Shown here: piece by piece, positions 1 to 7,668 of the stretch
Layout of the letters: the number at the start of each line of letters is the position of its first letter
How positions within the stretch are numbered: position 1 is the first letter of the stretch
From: Nitrospira sp. UBA5698
Lineage (GTDB): Bacteria > Nitrospirota > Nitrospiria > Nitrospirales > Nitrospiraceae
Assembly (NCBI GenBank): GCA_002420115.1
Contig: DIHK01000002.1
Location: 1 to 25,530, forward strand
Reading direction: 5' to 3'
DNA length: 25,530 bases
Position numbers and translations under genes: made by a program
The notes under the pieces: generated by a model
The model's database searches: none
The model's input: only the letters and a program-made list of their open reading frames with translations
Told to the model about the DNA's origin: nothing

Positions 1-657
1 GCGATTCAGAAGCTCATCAAGAGCGGGAAGAAAGGCGACACCTTACTGCTCCACTATTCCGGGCATGGGTCGAATGTGCCGGATGATAATGGCGACGAGG
101 CGGATCATCGGGATGAAATTCTGTGCCCCACCGACCTTGATTGGAAGGATACTCTGCGAGATGACTGGCTTCGGAAGGCATTTAATAAGCTTCAGAAGGG
201 CGTCAGCCTCACGGTGATTATGGATTGTTGCCATTCCGGTTCGATCACTCGCGCCGTCACTCCGCCTGATGCGCCCAGAAGAGAACGGTTCCTTCCCTGT
301 CCGCTTGATCTCATGGCCACCGAATCAGGTCGAAAACTCCGTGGAACCGTGCGGGGCCAGCTGGGCAAGGCCCCTCGTGGCCGCAAGCGGAAGAGCGATA
401 TGGTCCACGCCGATATTCAGGAGATGTTGATCACCGGCTGCCGCGATACACAAACCTCTGCGGATGCGCATATCGGTGGGACCTATAACGGGGCGCTGAC
501 GTATTACCTGGTGGAGTCGATCAAGGAAGCAGAAGGTAAGTTGACCTATCGTCAGTTGCACCAGCGGACCACCTCAAAGCTCAAGGCGGAGGATTTTGAC
601 CAGGTTCCCCAGCTGGAAGGGCAAAAGACTTCTTTCGATCGCCAGTTTCTGAGCTAG
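1..657 (+). CDS. Caspase-family (metacaspase-like, C14) peptidase, C-terminal part, 5' end outside window
   Basis: The reading frame is open from base 1, so the start codon lies before the window. The visible 218 residues contain the two halves of a caspase-fold active site: the HYSGHGS motif with catalytic His at nt 64-66, and DCCHSGS with catalytic Cys at nt 229-231 (the second Cys). An acidic stretch after the His (DDNGDEADHRDEIL) is typical of type I metacaspases, where such residues help bind calcium. Near the C terminus comes QVPQLEG, also common in this family. Metacaspases cut after Arg or Lys; the specificity here is inferred from the family. The next gene encodes a second caspase-fold protease (CHAT), 113 nt downstream on the same strand, so the two probably work together. 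Any N-terminal domain is not visible. Confidence 0.93.
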   Translation, partial: AIQKLIKSGKKGDTLLLHYSGHGSNVPDDNGDEADHRDEILCPTDLDWKDTLRDDWLRKAFNKLQKGVSLTVIMDCCHSGSITRAVTPPDAPRRERFLPCPLDLMATESGRKLRGTVRGQLGKAPRGRKRKSDMVHADIQEMLITGCRDTQTSADAHIGGTYNGALTYYLVESIKEAEGKLTYRQLHQRTTSKLKAEDFDQVPQLEGQKTSFDRQFLS

Positions 658-770
658 GAGCCAGAGGGGAGGCCATACCACATGCTCTTCGGTATGTTCC
701 TGGTGCCAGACATCGAGGGCGACGGACATATCTGGGAGGAGTGCCTCTATCCACTGAGCGGAGGGCAACG

Positions 771-3764
771 ATGAAGTCTGGACAGACCCAGTCGACACTC
801 CACGTTTCCGTGTTGCATGGGGATCTTAATCACACGAACCATCCCATCCTACTTGGCCATTACGAGGGTGACACGATTGCAGGGGCCGAGCGCGTCGTGG
901 ACAACATGGTCGAGGGCGCCTTGTCCCAACGCTACCACTTGGGACGCTATCCAGGGCGAAATGGGACGGCCGCCGTCGCCCTCGCTCCGTCTAGTGAGAT
1001 TCAGCAGTCACTGGATGTGCAGCATGGCGCAATTGTCATTGGACTCGGCAAGTGGGGTGAATTGACTCCTTCGGCGCTCACGCAGGCGGTTTCGCAGGGA
1101 ATCACAGAGTATTGTTTGCACATTCACCAGTGCCGTGGTGCAACGGCTTCATCCAAAGCGCCGGTGGAGCTCACGATCAATAGCCTGTTGATCGGGTCGA
1201 ATACGTCGGCGAACATTGCCGTCGAGGACTCGGTCAATGCCATTGTGCGGGGTGTGGTCTTGGCCAATCGCGCACTCGCGCAGCGTCCTAACAAGAGCCA
1301 GGGGCTCATGCTTCCACGGGTGGCCCACGTGCAGTTCATCGAGCGATTTTTGGATGTGGCGGTTGATGCGGCCAAGTCGGCGCATCGTGTGGCCAAGCGG
1401 ATTGTGTTGGAATTCCAGACGGTGGTTCAGGTCGAGCCGCACATGGAAAAGGGAAGCGGGGGCTTGACCAGACTTGTTCCGTCCTCTACGCGAGGGTATT
1501 GGCGACGCTGGACCATCTCGGCGATCCAGAACGAGCCACCTCCCCCCTCGGTGGGTCTACCTCCCGTGCTCAAAGAGCGTCTTCGTACGTTGTTGCAGGA
1601 AGAGCCAACCAAAGATCCGCAGGTCTACAATGCCCTGCTTGACCTGGCATTGACGACACGGGATCTGACGGCGCCTCGTCCACACAAACTGCGATTTCTC
1701 GCCCTATCGGATCGAGCCAGAGCCGAGGCAACGGTTCAAGACAATCAACCAGACCTGATCGCCCAGCTGATTCAGCGTTCGATCAGAACCGAGACGTTCA
1801 ATCAGGACATCGCTAAAACACTCTTCGAACTGCTGATCCCGCTGGACTTGAAGGAGAGTCTGCGAAGTCTGGAAAACGTGGTCTTCATTCTCGACGAGGT
1901 GACGGCCAATTATCCGTGGGAACTGATGATCGATACGGAGAAGCCCTTGTGCGTCCGCGCGGGGGTGATCCGACAGCTGCAAACCCTCGACGGCGAGACG
2001 CATGCCAGAGACAGTACGACGCGACATGCCTTTGTGGTCGGGAATCCTCTCACACCGCCACAGTATCGCGATCTGTCAGGGGCCATGGAGGAAGCGACGC
2101 TGGTGGCTGACATGCTGGAGAAAGCCAACTATCGCGCGGAATTTGCCCGGACTCGGCTTGGAGCCAGTGAGGTGTTCAAGCAACTCTTTGCGCGATCCTA
2201 TCGCATCATCCACATCGCCGGGCATGGACAGTACAGCGAGGCGGACAGCGGTCAGGTTGGAGCCAAATCCGGGGTGGTGCTGAGCGATGGCCTCTTTCTC
2301 ACGGCAGCCGAGATCGCCACGATGGATCCTATTCCGGAACTGGTCTTTCTCAACTGCTGCCATCTCGGACAGATGGGCGGAACGGCCTCCAATAAAATGG
2401 CGGCCAGCATTGCCAGCGAATTGATTCGAAAGGGCGTGCGTGCGGTTGTGGCGGCCGGCTGGCCGGTTCAGGACGATGCGGCACTATGTTTTGCCGGATC
2501 CTTTTACCGGGAGCTGCTTGCTGGCAGGACATTCGGCTCGGCTCTGAAGCAAGCTCGACAACAAACGTGGGAGGAATTCCCGTCTTCCAATACGTGGGGC
2601 GCCTACCAAGCTTACGGCGATCCTGACTTTTGCCTGAACCGCACCGACGGCCTAAGTGCCGCCGGTGAGGAAGATGTGAAGGTGGCGGCAGAGGAAGTGC
2701 TACTTCAGTTGGATGGACTGTCCCAACAACTTCACCATGCAGATGAGGCGAAGGTCCGTGCAGCGTTGAATCAGGTGGAGCAGCTGTGTGCGGCGGACTG
2801 GCTGAAACAGGGAAGCATACAGGAACGACTTGGGGCGGCCTATGCCGGAGCCGGTCTCTTCAAGGAAGCCATTCCGTATTACCAGCAGGCAGTGGAAAAC
2901 AAGGATATCGCAAACCCCGCGACGCTGCGTGTCGTTGAGCAATGGATCAATGTTGCGGTGCGGTGTGGAGAGAAAGACGGCAACAAGGTCATGATCCAGG
3001 AGGCGATCGACAAAGGACGTCACCTCCTTGCGCTTGCGAAGACCTCGGAGCGTCTGAGCCTCATGGGCGGGGCGCAGAAGAAACTGGCTCAGCTTGAGAC
3101 GGATGCAGCGCAGATACGGGTTCACTTAGCCCAGGCGGCCGCCGACTATCGTGCAGCTGCAGAGCAACGACAACGAGAGGGAATGGACGATCCTTATCCA
3201 ATCCTCAACGCTGTGGTCATCGAAGTGTTGCTCGGGAAAGAGGATGCGGATCGGGAAGCGGCGCTCTCGCGATGCGAGGCCTTGGTACAAGCACGCTTCA
3301 AGGATACGCGCAGTGTATGGGATGCCATTACCATTGCGGATGTCGCGCTGATCCGGGCGATTATCAGCCGGTCCCTTCCTCAAGAGCGCGATAACATAAT
3401 CGAGAAGTACCGCGCTGCGTTTACCGAGTCTTCAGCGACTCAACGTGAGCAAGACTCTGTTTTGACGAAAACGAGATTTATTAGAGAGATACTCAGGAAA
3501 GTGCCGCAGGCCGATCGTGACATGGTCGCATCAGCTGTGGAGTCACTTGATGTGATCCTGAAGCAATTGGAACTGCGAGCTCAGCCTGCAAATCCCCCAG
3601 TGGTCCAAGCGAAACCACGGTCCGGCGGATCATCCAGACGGCCACCTCACTCGACACCGGCGGCGAAACAGGGCGGACGAAAGAAGCCCATCCAAAAGAG
3701 GGCAGGGTCTCGATCCACCCGTCGAGCAAATCGAACAGCCAAGAGACGACCAATGCTCTCGTGA
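771..3764 (+). CDS. CHAT-domain protease with uncharacterised N-terminal domain, TPR-like region and basic tail
   Basis: The protein has 997 residues from the ATG at 771, chosen because GGAGGG precedes it by about 5 nt. A GTG at 741 would add 10 residues but leaves no spacing to its Shine-Dalgarno. Residues 10-240 form an N-terminal domain I do not recognise. A CHAT (caspase HetF associated with TPRs) domain spans about 370-625: the YPWELM motif, then HIAGHG with catalytic His485, FLNCCHLGQ with catalytic Cys530, and the closing GAYQAYGDPDFCL. After it, LGAAYAGAGLFKEAIPYYQQA (about 690-715) looks like a TPR hairpin, with more helical sequence to about 930. The last 50 residues are Lys/Arg/Ser rich. 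CHAT proteases are known from TPR-CHAT (Craspase) and gasdermin-type immune systems. The substrate here is unknown; the neighbouring 258-residue protein is the obvious candidate. Confidence 0.93.
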   Translation: MKSGQTQSTLHVSVLHGDLNHTNHPILLGHYEGDTIAGAERVVDNMVEGALSQRYHLGRYPGRNGTAAVALAPSSEIQQSLDVQHGAIVIGLGKWGELTPSALTQAVSQGITEYCLHIHQCRGATASSKAPVELTINSLLIGSNTSANIAVEDSVNAIVRGVVLANRALAQRPNKSQGLMLPRVAHVQFIERFLDVAVDAAKSAHRVAKRIVLEFQTVVQVEPHMEKGSGGLTRLVPSSTRGYWRRWTISAIQNEPPPPSVGLPPVLKERLRTLLQEEPTKDPQVYNALLDLALTTRDLTAPRPHKLRFLALSDRARAEATVQDNQPDLIAQLIQRSIRTETFNQDIAKTLFELLIPLDLKESLRSLENVVFILDEVTANYPWELMIDTEKPLCVRAGVIRQLQTLDGETHARDSTTRHAFVVGNPLTPPQYRDLSGAMEEATLVADMLEKANYRAEFARTRLGASEVFKQLFARSYRIIHIAGHGQYSEADSGQVGAKSGVVLSDGLFLTAAEIATMDPIPELVFLNCCHLGQMGGTASNKMAASIASELIRKGVRAVVAAGWPVQDDAALCFAGSFYRELLAGRTFGSALKQARQQTWEEFPSSNTWGAYQAYGDPDFCLNRTDGLSAAGEEDVKVAAEEVLLQLDGLSQQLHHADEAKVRAALNQVEQLCAADWLKQGSIQERLGAAYAGAGLFKEAIPYYQQAVENKDIANPATLRVVEQWINVAVRCGEKDGNKVMIQEAIDKGRHLLALAKTSERLSLMGGAQKKLAQLETDAAQIRVHLAQAAADYRAAAEQRQREGMDDPYPILNAVVIEVLLGKEDADREAALSRCEALVQARFKDTRSVWDAITIADVALIRAIISRSLPQERDNIIEKYRAAFTESSATQREQDSVLTKTRFIREILRKVPQADRDMVASAVESLDVILKQLELRAQPANPPVVQAKPRSGGSSRRPPHSTPAAKQGGRKKPIQKRAGSRSTRRANRTAKRRPMLS

Positions 3765-3839
3765 TGACATTCACGAAGGGCTAGCCGATCGTGAGATCAA
3801 TAACCAGCACAAGAGACCATCCATTACGGAGGACATCAG

Positions 3840-4616
3840 ATGAAAAAGAACGTGACCCCCATCTCAGCTCGTGAATTTGTCAATGCCGCGAAGTTGCCGT
3901 CTCCGACACGTGGGGCAGTGGAAGGCAGTCGAGAACTCATCGATTTCAACGCGCAGAAGACTCAGACCATGGTCGTGGCCTCCGATGTCGTCTCCTTTGT
4001 GAAGGGTGTGTCGAGCGAGCGGCGGCAAGATATCGTCAATTCCAGCCTGCTTGCTCAGTTGGTGGCCAATAAACAAGTGCCCGACAAGACGCACGTCACC
4101 CAATGGTACAAAACGTACTTTGAGGTATTGCAGAATATCGGATGGGTCATTCAAGACCACAGTTTCTCCTCATATACGGAAGAAGCCAACGGCCTTGAGG
4201 CGCATGAAGCAATCCTCAAAGTCGCGGGAGCCTTTCTGGGAGGCGCTCCGGCAGCCCTCGCCATCGTGATGTCGACGCTCGAAGCATTGAAATCGATGGA
4301 CAGCAGCAAGCCCTGGATGACCATTTTTGACCGCGAGACCAAGCATGCGAATACCGGACACTTCCAAATTGCTTTGGCTGAACAGGGCGACAACGATCAA
4401 TTTATGGTCTCGTTGATGGCCTTTAGCTTGAAGGCGCAGTCAAGCTTGACGCAGATCCTCTTCTTTAAAATTCGGAAGGACGAAGTACAGCTGGAGAAAT
4501 GCGCAGGCAAGGTGACGATCAACGACGAAGTACTGTCGAGCGTCAGAGAGCAAGTGAAGCAAAAGCTTGCGGCCCATACCAGTCAGTACATCGCGAAGCT
4601 GCCGGATCTCAGCTGA
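3840..4616 (+). CDS. Unassigned 258-residue protein of the caspase/CHAT cluster, candidate effector or substrate
   Basis: The start is well supported by GGAGGA six bases upstream of the ATG. I cannot assign a family. The first 120 residues look mostly helical and contain a Trp/Tyr-rich patch (WYKTYFEVLQNIGWVI, 89-104). Residues 124-150 are Ala/Gly/Leu rich with few charges (AILKVAGAFLGGAPAALAIV at 124-143), which could be an amphipathic or membrane-inserting helix. From 174 alternating hydrophobic residues suggest beta strands (HFQIALAEQ, QFMVSLMAFSLKAQ, TQILFFKI), followed by a charged C-terminal helix (228-258). There is one Cys (221), no signal peptide and no enzyme motif. It follows the CHAT gene by 75 nt on the same strand and is closed by a strong hairpin. 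A pore-forming or regulatory target of the two proteases is plausible, but only by context. It does not read as a known bacterial gasdermin. Confidence 0.88.
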   Translation: MKKNVTPISAREFVNAAKLPSPTRGAVEGSRELIDFNAQKTQTMVVASDVVSFVKGVSSERRQDIVNSSLLAQLVANKQVPDKTHVTQWYKTYFEVLQNIGWVIQDHSFSSYTEEANGLEAHEAILKVAGAFLGGAPAALAIVMSTLEALKSMDSSKPWMTIFDRETKHANTGHFQIALAEQGDNDQFMVSLMAFSLKAQSSLTQILFFKIRKDEVQLEKCAGKVTINDEVLSSVREQVKQKLAAHTSQYIAKLPDLS

Positions 4617-4635
4617 TCTGGATTGAGTGAGTGCA

Positions 4636-4646
4636 AGCCGTTGGCT
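4636..4646. repeat. Near-palindromic 11-mer AGCCRTYGGCT, copy 1
   Basis: AGCCGTTGGCT lies just after the stop of the 258-residue protein. Versions with one or two base changes occur at 6091-6101 and 16030-16040, also between genes. It may be the core of a short REP-like intergenic element. An 11-mer with two variable positions can also recur by chance. Confidence 0.3.
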
Positions 4647-4703
4647 AAGTGTGTGTAAGGCGTAGGTTAGATGGGCGCAATGTATAGCAGCATAACCATC
4701 TTT

Positions 4704-4734
4704 CTCGTGCGGGGCGGTGATCGCCCCGCACGAG
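4704..4734. terminator. Perfect 13-bp GC-rich hairpin between convergent genes
   Basis: CTCGTGCGGGGCG (4704-4716), a 5-nt loop GTGAT, and its exact reverse complement (4722-4734) form an uninterrupted 13-bp stem. It lies between the convergent ends of the caspase/CHAT cluster (+) and the FKBP gene (-), so it can serve both. Neither side carries a clear T tract, so it is a non-canonical intrinsic terminator or a transcript-stabilising hairpin. Confidence 0.6.
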
Positions 4735-4745
4735 GGAAGGAAGAA

Positions 4746-5288
4746 TCACTTCGTTGTGGCTTTTGCAACGTCTAAGACTGTGACGTCGAAATAGAGGGTT
4801 TTGCCGGCCAGCGGATGGTTGAAGTCGAGTACAACGGTCTCGTTCTTCACTTCGGCAATTCGTGGGTATACCTTTTTGCCATCGGTGGTTGTTCCTTCTA
4901 GCTGTGTCCCAACCTTTTGCGATTCGACCGGTACCATCTTCCTATCCACTTCTTGAAACGCTTGCGGATCAACCGCGCCGTAGGCCTCTGCCGGGCCAAC
5001 GGTCACTTTCTTTTTCTCCCCGACGGTCATGCCCTCCAGGGCCTTCTCAAGACCGGGAACGACTTCATGGTTGCCTTGAGTGACTTTTATCGGCTCTCCA
5101 CCGACATTTGTGTCGACGACTGATTGATCGTCGAGTTTCATGGTGTATTCGAGTGTGACCTGTTTCCCGTTCGACACGGTCGCCGGCGACCCTCCTTTCT
5201 TGACGTCGCCTGCTGAGGCGCAGGCCGCTGTAAGAAAGAGGATTGCGCACCAACCGCAGAGTGAGTGAAATGCATAGGAACGTCTCAT
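4746..5288 (-). CDS. Exported FKBP-type peptidyl-prolyl cis-trans isomerase (SlyD-like)
   Basis: The protein has 180 residues from the ATG at 5288, chosen for AGGAGGTG about 6 nt upstream; an upstream in-frame start would add 17 residues before the signal sequence. The N terminus is a signal peptide: MRRS, a hydrophobic stretch, then FLTAACASAG. Cys23 could be a lipidated Cys, though Thr at -3 is a poor lipobox, and ASA at 24-26 could instead be cut by signal peptidase I. The FKBP domain starts near residue 38 (VTLEYTMKLDDQSVVDTN), continues with GNHEVVPGLEKALEGMTVGE and VGPAEAYG, and has an insert before it closes with LAGKTLYFDVTVLDV. This order is that of SlyD-like isomerases, which speed proline isomerisation and act as chaperones. 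It should act in the periplasm, single copy and not visibly in an operon. Confidence 0.92.
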   Translation of the reverse strand: MRRSYAFHSLCGWCAILFLTAACASAGDVKKGGSPATVSNGKQVTLEYTMKLDDQSVVDTNVGGEPIKVTQGNHEVVPGLEKALEGMTVGEKKKVTVGPAEAYGAVDPQAFQEVDRKMVPVESQKVGTQLEGTTTDGKKVYPRIAEVKNETVVLDFNHPLAGKTLYFDVTVLDVAKATTK

Positions 5289-5649
5289 AGGGCACCTCCT
5301 GTGAGAAGTGGGTTGTGAATAGACTGGAAAGGGTCGCAAGTGAGATGGGTGCAGACGGGCGATCGGTTCCAGACTTGGTTGTATGGATAATTTTCACGCT
5401 ACCACATCAACTCATCTGATGCTACCTGCAATGGTGCAACTGTTCTATTGTGAGACAGACGGCGGAGACGACCCACACTGCACAATCAGGGATTGGACCA
5501 CCGTTGCAGATGCAACGGACGAGATTTGGAAATCTCCCAAGAATGTTGTATCGTTGACTGATCTGGGTACAATGCGATGGAGCCCCTGTTGAGGAAACTG
5601 AGCCCCTTGGGTGCGAGATGTGAGTGGGCGTCACAAGTGGAGGCGGAAT
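5289..5649. other. 361-nt intergenic region without a convincing gene
   Basis: This gap separates the FKBP gene (-) from the DUF2934 gene (+), so it must carry both promoters. Short open frames exist on both strands here, but none has a Shine-Dalgarno plus protein-like composition. I see no clear -35/-10 pair and no ECF-type motif of the kind found further right. Confidence 0.5.
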
Positions 5650-5955
5650 ATGGCGCGTCGGGCGAGTGGTGAACAGAAAAAGACTAAGACCAAGACCAAG
5701 ACAAATGAGCGTCGTGCATCGGTGGCCAAGGTGGGTGGAACGGTCGGCCCTCGTCGAGCGATTCAACCGGAGTCGTCTTCCGTCGGACCTACCAACAGAA
5801 GATCATCGGCTCACGTGGACGGTCACAATCCGCTTCATCAGCAAATCGCAGTACGCGCCTATCTCCTGTATGAACAAAGCGGATTCCAGAATGGACATGA
5901 GGTGGAACATTGGCTGGAAGCAGAACGGCAGGTCAAGGGTGAGCAGGCTGCGTAA
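5650..5955 (+). CDS. Small DUF2934-domain protein
   Basis: The protein has 101 residues; the ATG at 5650 follows GGAGG by six bases, whereas an upstream in-frame start at 5611 has no ribosome site. The first 55 residues are Lys/Arg/Thr/Ser rich and low in complexity, including a KTKTKTKT run, and are probably disordered. The C-terminal part (about 66-95) is a DUF2934 domain: HQQIAVRAYLLYEQSG followed by a Gly-His-containing linker and EVEHWLEAERQV. DUF2934 is a short helical domain of unknown function that recurs in small proteins of soil and water bacteria, often with such a basic tail. It stands alone between two minus-strand genes. No function can be claimed. Confidence 0.85.
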   Translation: MARRASGEQKKTKTKTKTNERRASVAKVGGTVGPRRAIQPESSSVGPTNRRSSAHVDGHNPLHQQIAVRAYLLYEQSGFQNGHEVEHWLEAERQVKGEQAA

Positions 5956-6090
5956 GGCAGAATTACACCTCTGCTCCAACTGCGTTTGGTCTATCTTCCG
6001 GGGATTCTCCTCTGTTCGTCCGGTTCAATAAACTCACCGCAGGCGTCGTTCAACTCAGGACAGGCCTGCGTCATGCAGTTATTGATTGTC

Positions 6091-6101
6091 AGCCATCGGC
6101 T
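6091..6101. repeat. Near-palindromic 11-mer AGCCRTYGGCT, copy 2
   Basis: AGCCATCGGCT sits two bases downstream (on the minus strand) of the stop of the first DUF1579 gene. It matches the 11-mers at 4636 and 16030 apart from the two variable positions. Confidence 0.3.
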
Positions 6102-6102
6102 C

Positions 6103-6702
6103 CTATTGTTTCCTGGTATATGTGATCTCCATCATCTTTGTTTCTTTCTGACCGTGGTGTGCGCGGTACATCTCAACCAGCTGATTATTGACGTCGATGA
6201 TCTTCCAGATGGCCCGATGGGTCATCGTGCCTCCGCCTGGCTCAGGATGTGAGCCTCGCAACGTGATGGTTTTCCCGTCTGGGCTCCCGGTCCCCTCCAT
6301 AATGACGACACCGGTCCCCCTCGTATCTACCCAAACCGTGATGTATTTCTTGCGTATGTTGTCATAGGCATCGAGGCTCATACCGGTGAACGGCTGGCCC
6401 ATCATCTCGCCGTGGAATTCCTGGTGGAGAAATCGTCCCTCCATCAGCATCCGTGACTCTGCCGTGCCGGTCGATTCCATTGTCGGTTTCCCTGGTTCTA
6501 TCCATTCCTTTGTCGTGGTGATCCAGCTGCCGGCCAAGGTCGCAAAGAGTTTATGCGGCTCACCGGGCATGGCGGCCTGTTTCCACAGCTCCATCATGGC
6601 CAGGGGATCCTTCGGCTTCTGTCCCTTCTGGTCTTTGGCCATAGCGGGCGAGACGGCGAGCATGAAGCAGAGTGATGCCAGCACGAGAGATGAGATGCGC
6701 AT
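6103..6702 (-). CDS. Exported DUF1579-family protein, paralog A
   Basis: The protein has 199 residues from the ATG at 6702 (AGGAGA six bases upstream). Signal peptide MRISSLVLASLCFMLAVSPAMA is followed by KDQKGQKPKDP, so it is exported and probably cut by signal peptidase I after AMA. The mature part is a DUF1579 domain with its usual landmarks: HKLFATLAGSWITTTKEW, GTAESRMLMEGRFLHQEFHG, a YDNIRKKYITVWVDTRGTGV stretch, DGKTITLRGSHPEP and a C-terminal WKIIDVNNQLVEMY. The fold is thought to be a small beta-barrel; no reaction is established. It is the same length as, and very similar to, the next minus-strand gene upstream (7004-7603), so the pair arose by tandem duplication. The 301-nt gap and a hairpin between them argue for separate transcripts. 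Confidence 0.92.
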   Translation of the reverse strand: MRISSLVLASLCFMLAVSPAMAKDQKGQKPKDPLAMMELWKQAAMPGEPHKLFATLAGSWITTTKEWIEPGKPTMESTGTAESRMLMEGRFLHQEFHGEMMGQPFTGMSLDAYDNIRKKYITVWVDTRGTGVVIMEGTGSPDGKTITLRGSHPEPGGGTMTHRAIWKIIDVNNQLVEMYRAHHGQKETKMMEITYTRKQ

Positions 6703-7003
6703 GATTGTCTCCTGGTGGATGATTGGATTGTAAGTAGTCTGTCTGTGCCCTTGCACTGCCCAGGTTGGAGCACTGTAGCATGGTGCCTGCGTGATTCTCA
6801 TGTATTCGGATTAGCGATCTTGGAATACTGCTTGAGCGGACTGGAAGGTTTTCGCAACACAGTGGGGGTATGAGACGATCCGCCGCATATCGTTGAGGTG
6901 GCTGAAGAGACGCAGAGGATCAGTGAGTGATGGGCGGATGCGCTTACAGGGGTGGAAGGAAGGCTGAGAGGCAACGCCTCTCAGCCTGAGCTATTGAATC
7001 TGG
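6703..7003. other. 301-nt gap between the two DUF1579 paralogs
   Basis: It carries the promoter and Shine-Dalgarno of paralog A and the hairpin at 6961-6987 that follows paralog B. I see no gene, no ECF-type promoter motif and no other repeat in it. Confidence 0.5.
6961..6987 (-). terminator. 12-bp hairpin downstream of DUF1579 paralog B
   Basis: AGGCTGAGAGGC (6961-6972), loop AAC, and its exact complement (6976-6987) form a perfect 12-bp stem 16 nt past the stop codon of paralog B. Read on the minus strand it is followed by TCCTTCC, a weak pyrimidine tract. It probably ends transcription of 7004-7603. Confidence 0.6.
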
Positions 7004-7603
7004 CTATGGTTTTCTCGTGTACACGATCTCCATCATCTTCATCTCCTTCTGACCGTGGTGTGCCCCATACATATCGAAGGTCTGGTTGTCGGCATCGATA
7101 ATTTTCCAGATCGCCCGATGGGTCATTTTGCCTCCGCCTGGTTCTGGATGTGAGCCGCGCAAGGTGATGGTTTTGCCGTCAGTGCTGGCGGTTCCTTCCA
7201 TGAGGAAAATGCCGGTACCCATGCTATCCATCCAGGCCGTCACGTATTTCTTCCGCATGTTGTCATAGCCGTCGATGCCGATACCATTGAAGGGTTGCCC
7301 CATCATCTGTCCGTTGAATTCTTGGTAGAGGAATCGCCCGTCCAGCAACATCTTCATTTCAGCCGTGCCGGTAGATTCCATGGGGGGCTTGCCCGGTTCC
7401 ATCCATTCCCTTGTGGTGGTGGTCCAGCTGCCGACCAAGGTGGCGAAGAGCTTGTGTGGCTCACCCGGCGTGCCGAGTTGCTTCCACAACTCCATCATGG
7501 CCTCTGGATCCATTGGCTTCTGGCCCTTCTGGTCTTTGGCCAAGGCAGGGGACACCATCAATGCAACACACAATGCGGTAGCGGTTATAGATAGGAAACG
7601 CAT
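7004..7603 (-). CDS. Exported DUF1579-family protein, paralog B
   Basis: The protein has 199 residues, exactly as long as paralog A. The start at 7603 is supported by AAGGAGG six bases upstream; that site lies inside a perfect 12-bp palindrome (7604-7615). Signal peptide MRFLSITATALCVALMVSPALA precedes KDQKGQKPMDPEAMMELWKQ, nearly identical to paralog A. The domain landmarks are the same (HKLFATLVGSWTTTTREW, TAEMKMLLDGRFLYQEFNG, GSHPEPGGGKMTHRAIWKII). Substitutions fall mainly in the middle (GIGIDGYDN against GMSLDAYDN). It lies 65 nt downstream of the PhnB-like gene on the same strand, so read-through from that operon is possible. Function is unknown; the domain occurs often next to small VOC and SRPBCC proteins, as here. 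Confidence 0.92.
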   Translation of the reverse strand: MRFLSITATALCVALMVSPALAKDQKGQKPMDPEAMMELWKQLGTPGEPHKLFATLVGSWTTTTREWMEPGKPPMESTGTAEMKMLLDGRFLYQEFNGQMMGQPFNGIGIDGYDNMRKKYVTAWMDSMGTGIFLMEGTASTDGKTITLRGSHPEPGGGKMTHRAIWKIIDADNQTFDMYGAHHGQKEMKMMEIVYTRKP

Positions 7604-7668
7604 AGGAGGCCTCCTTGTGGTTGGGGAATGTAGATAACATGTGATTTCTCTGCTATCAGGTGACCTGT

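Noticed and set aside
3840..4616. Assignment of the third cluster gene as a bacterial gasdermin
   Set aside because: Length and context fit, but there is no N-terminal Cys for lipidation and no recognisable gasdermin sequence pattern.
5383..5592. Plus-strand 69-codon open frame in the FKBP-DUF2934 gap
   Set aside because: No ribosome site and no protein-like pattern; it lies in a gap that must hold two promoters.
5422..5766. Minus-strand 114-codon open frame
   Set aside because: It has no Shine-Dalgarno, no recognisable protein pattern, and overlaps the start of the supported DUF2934 gene on the other strand.
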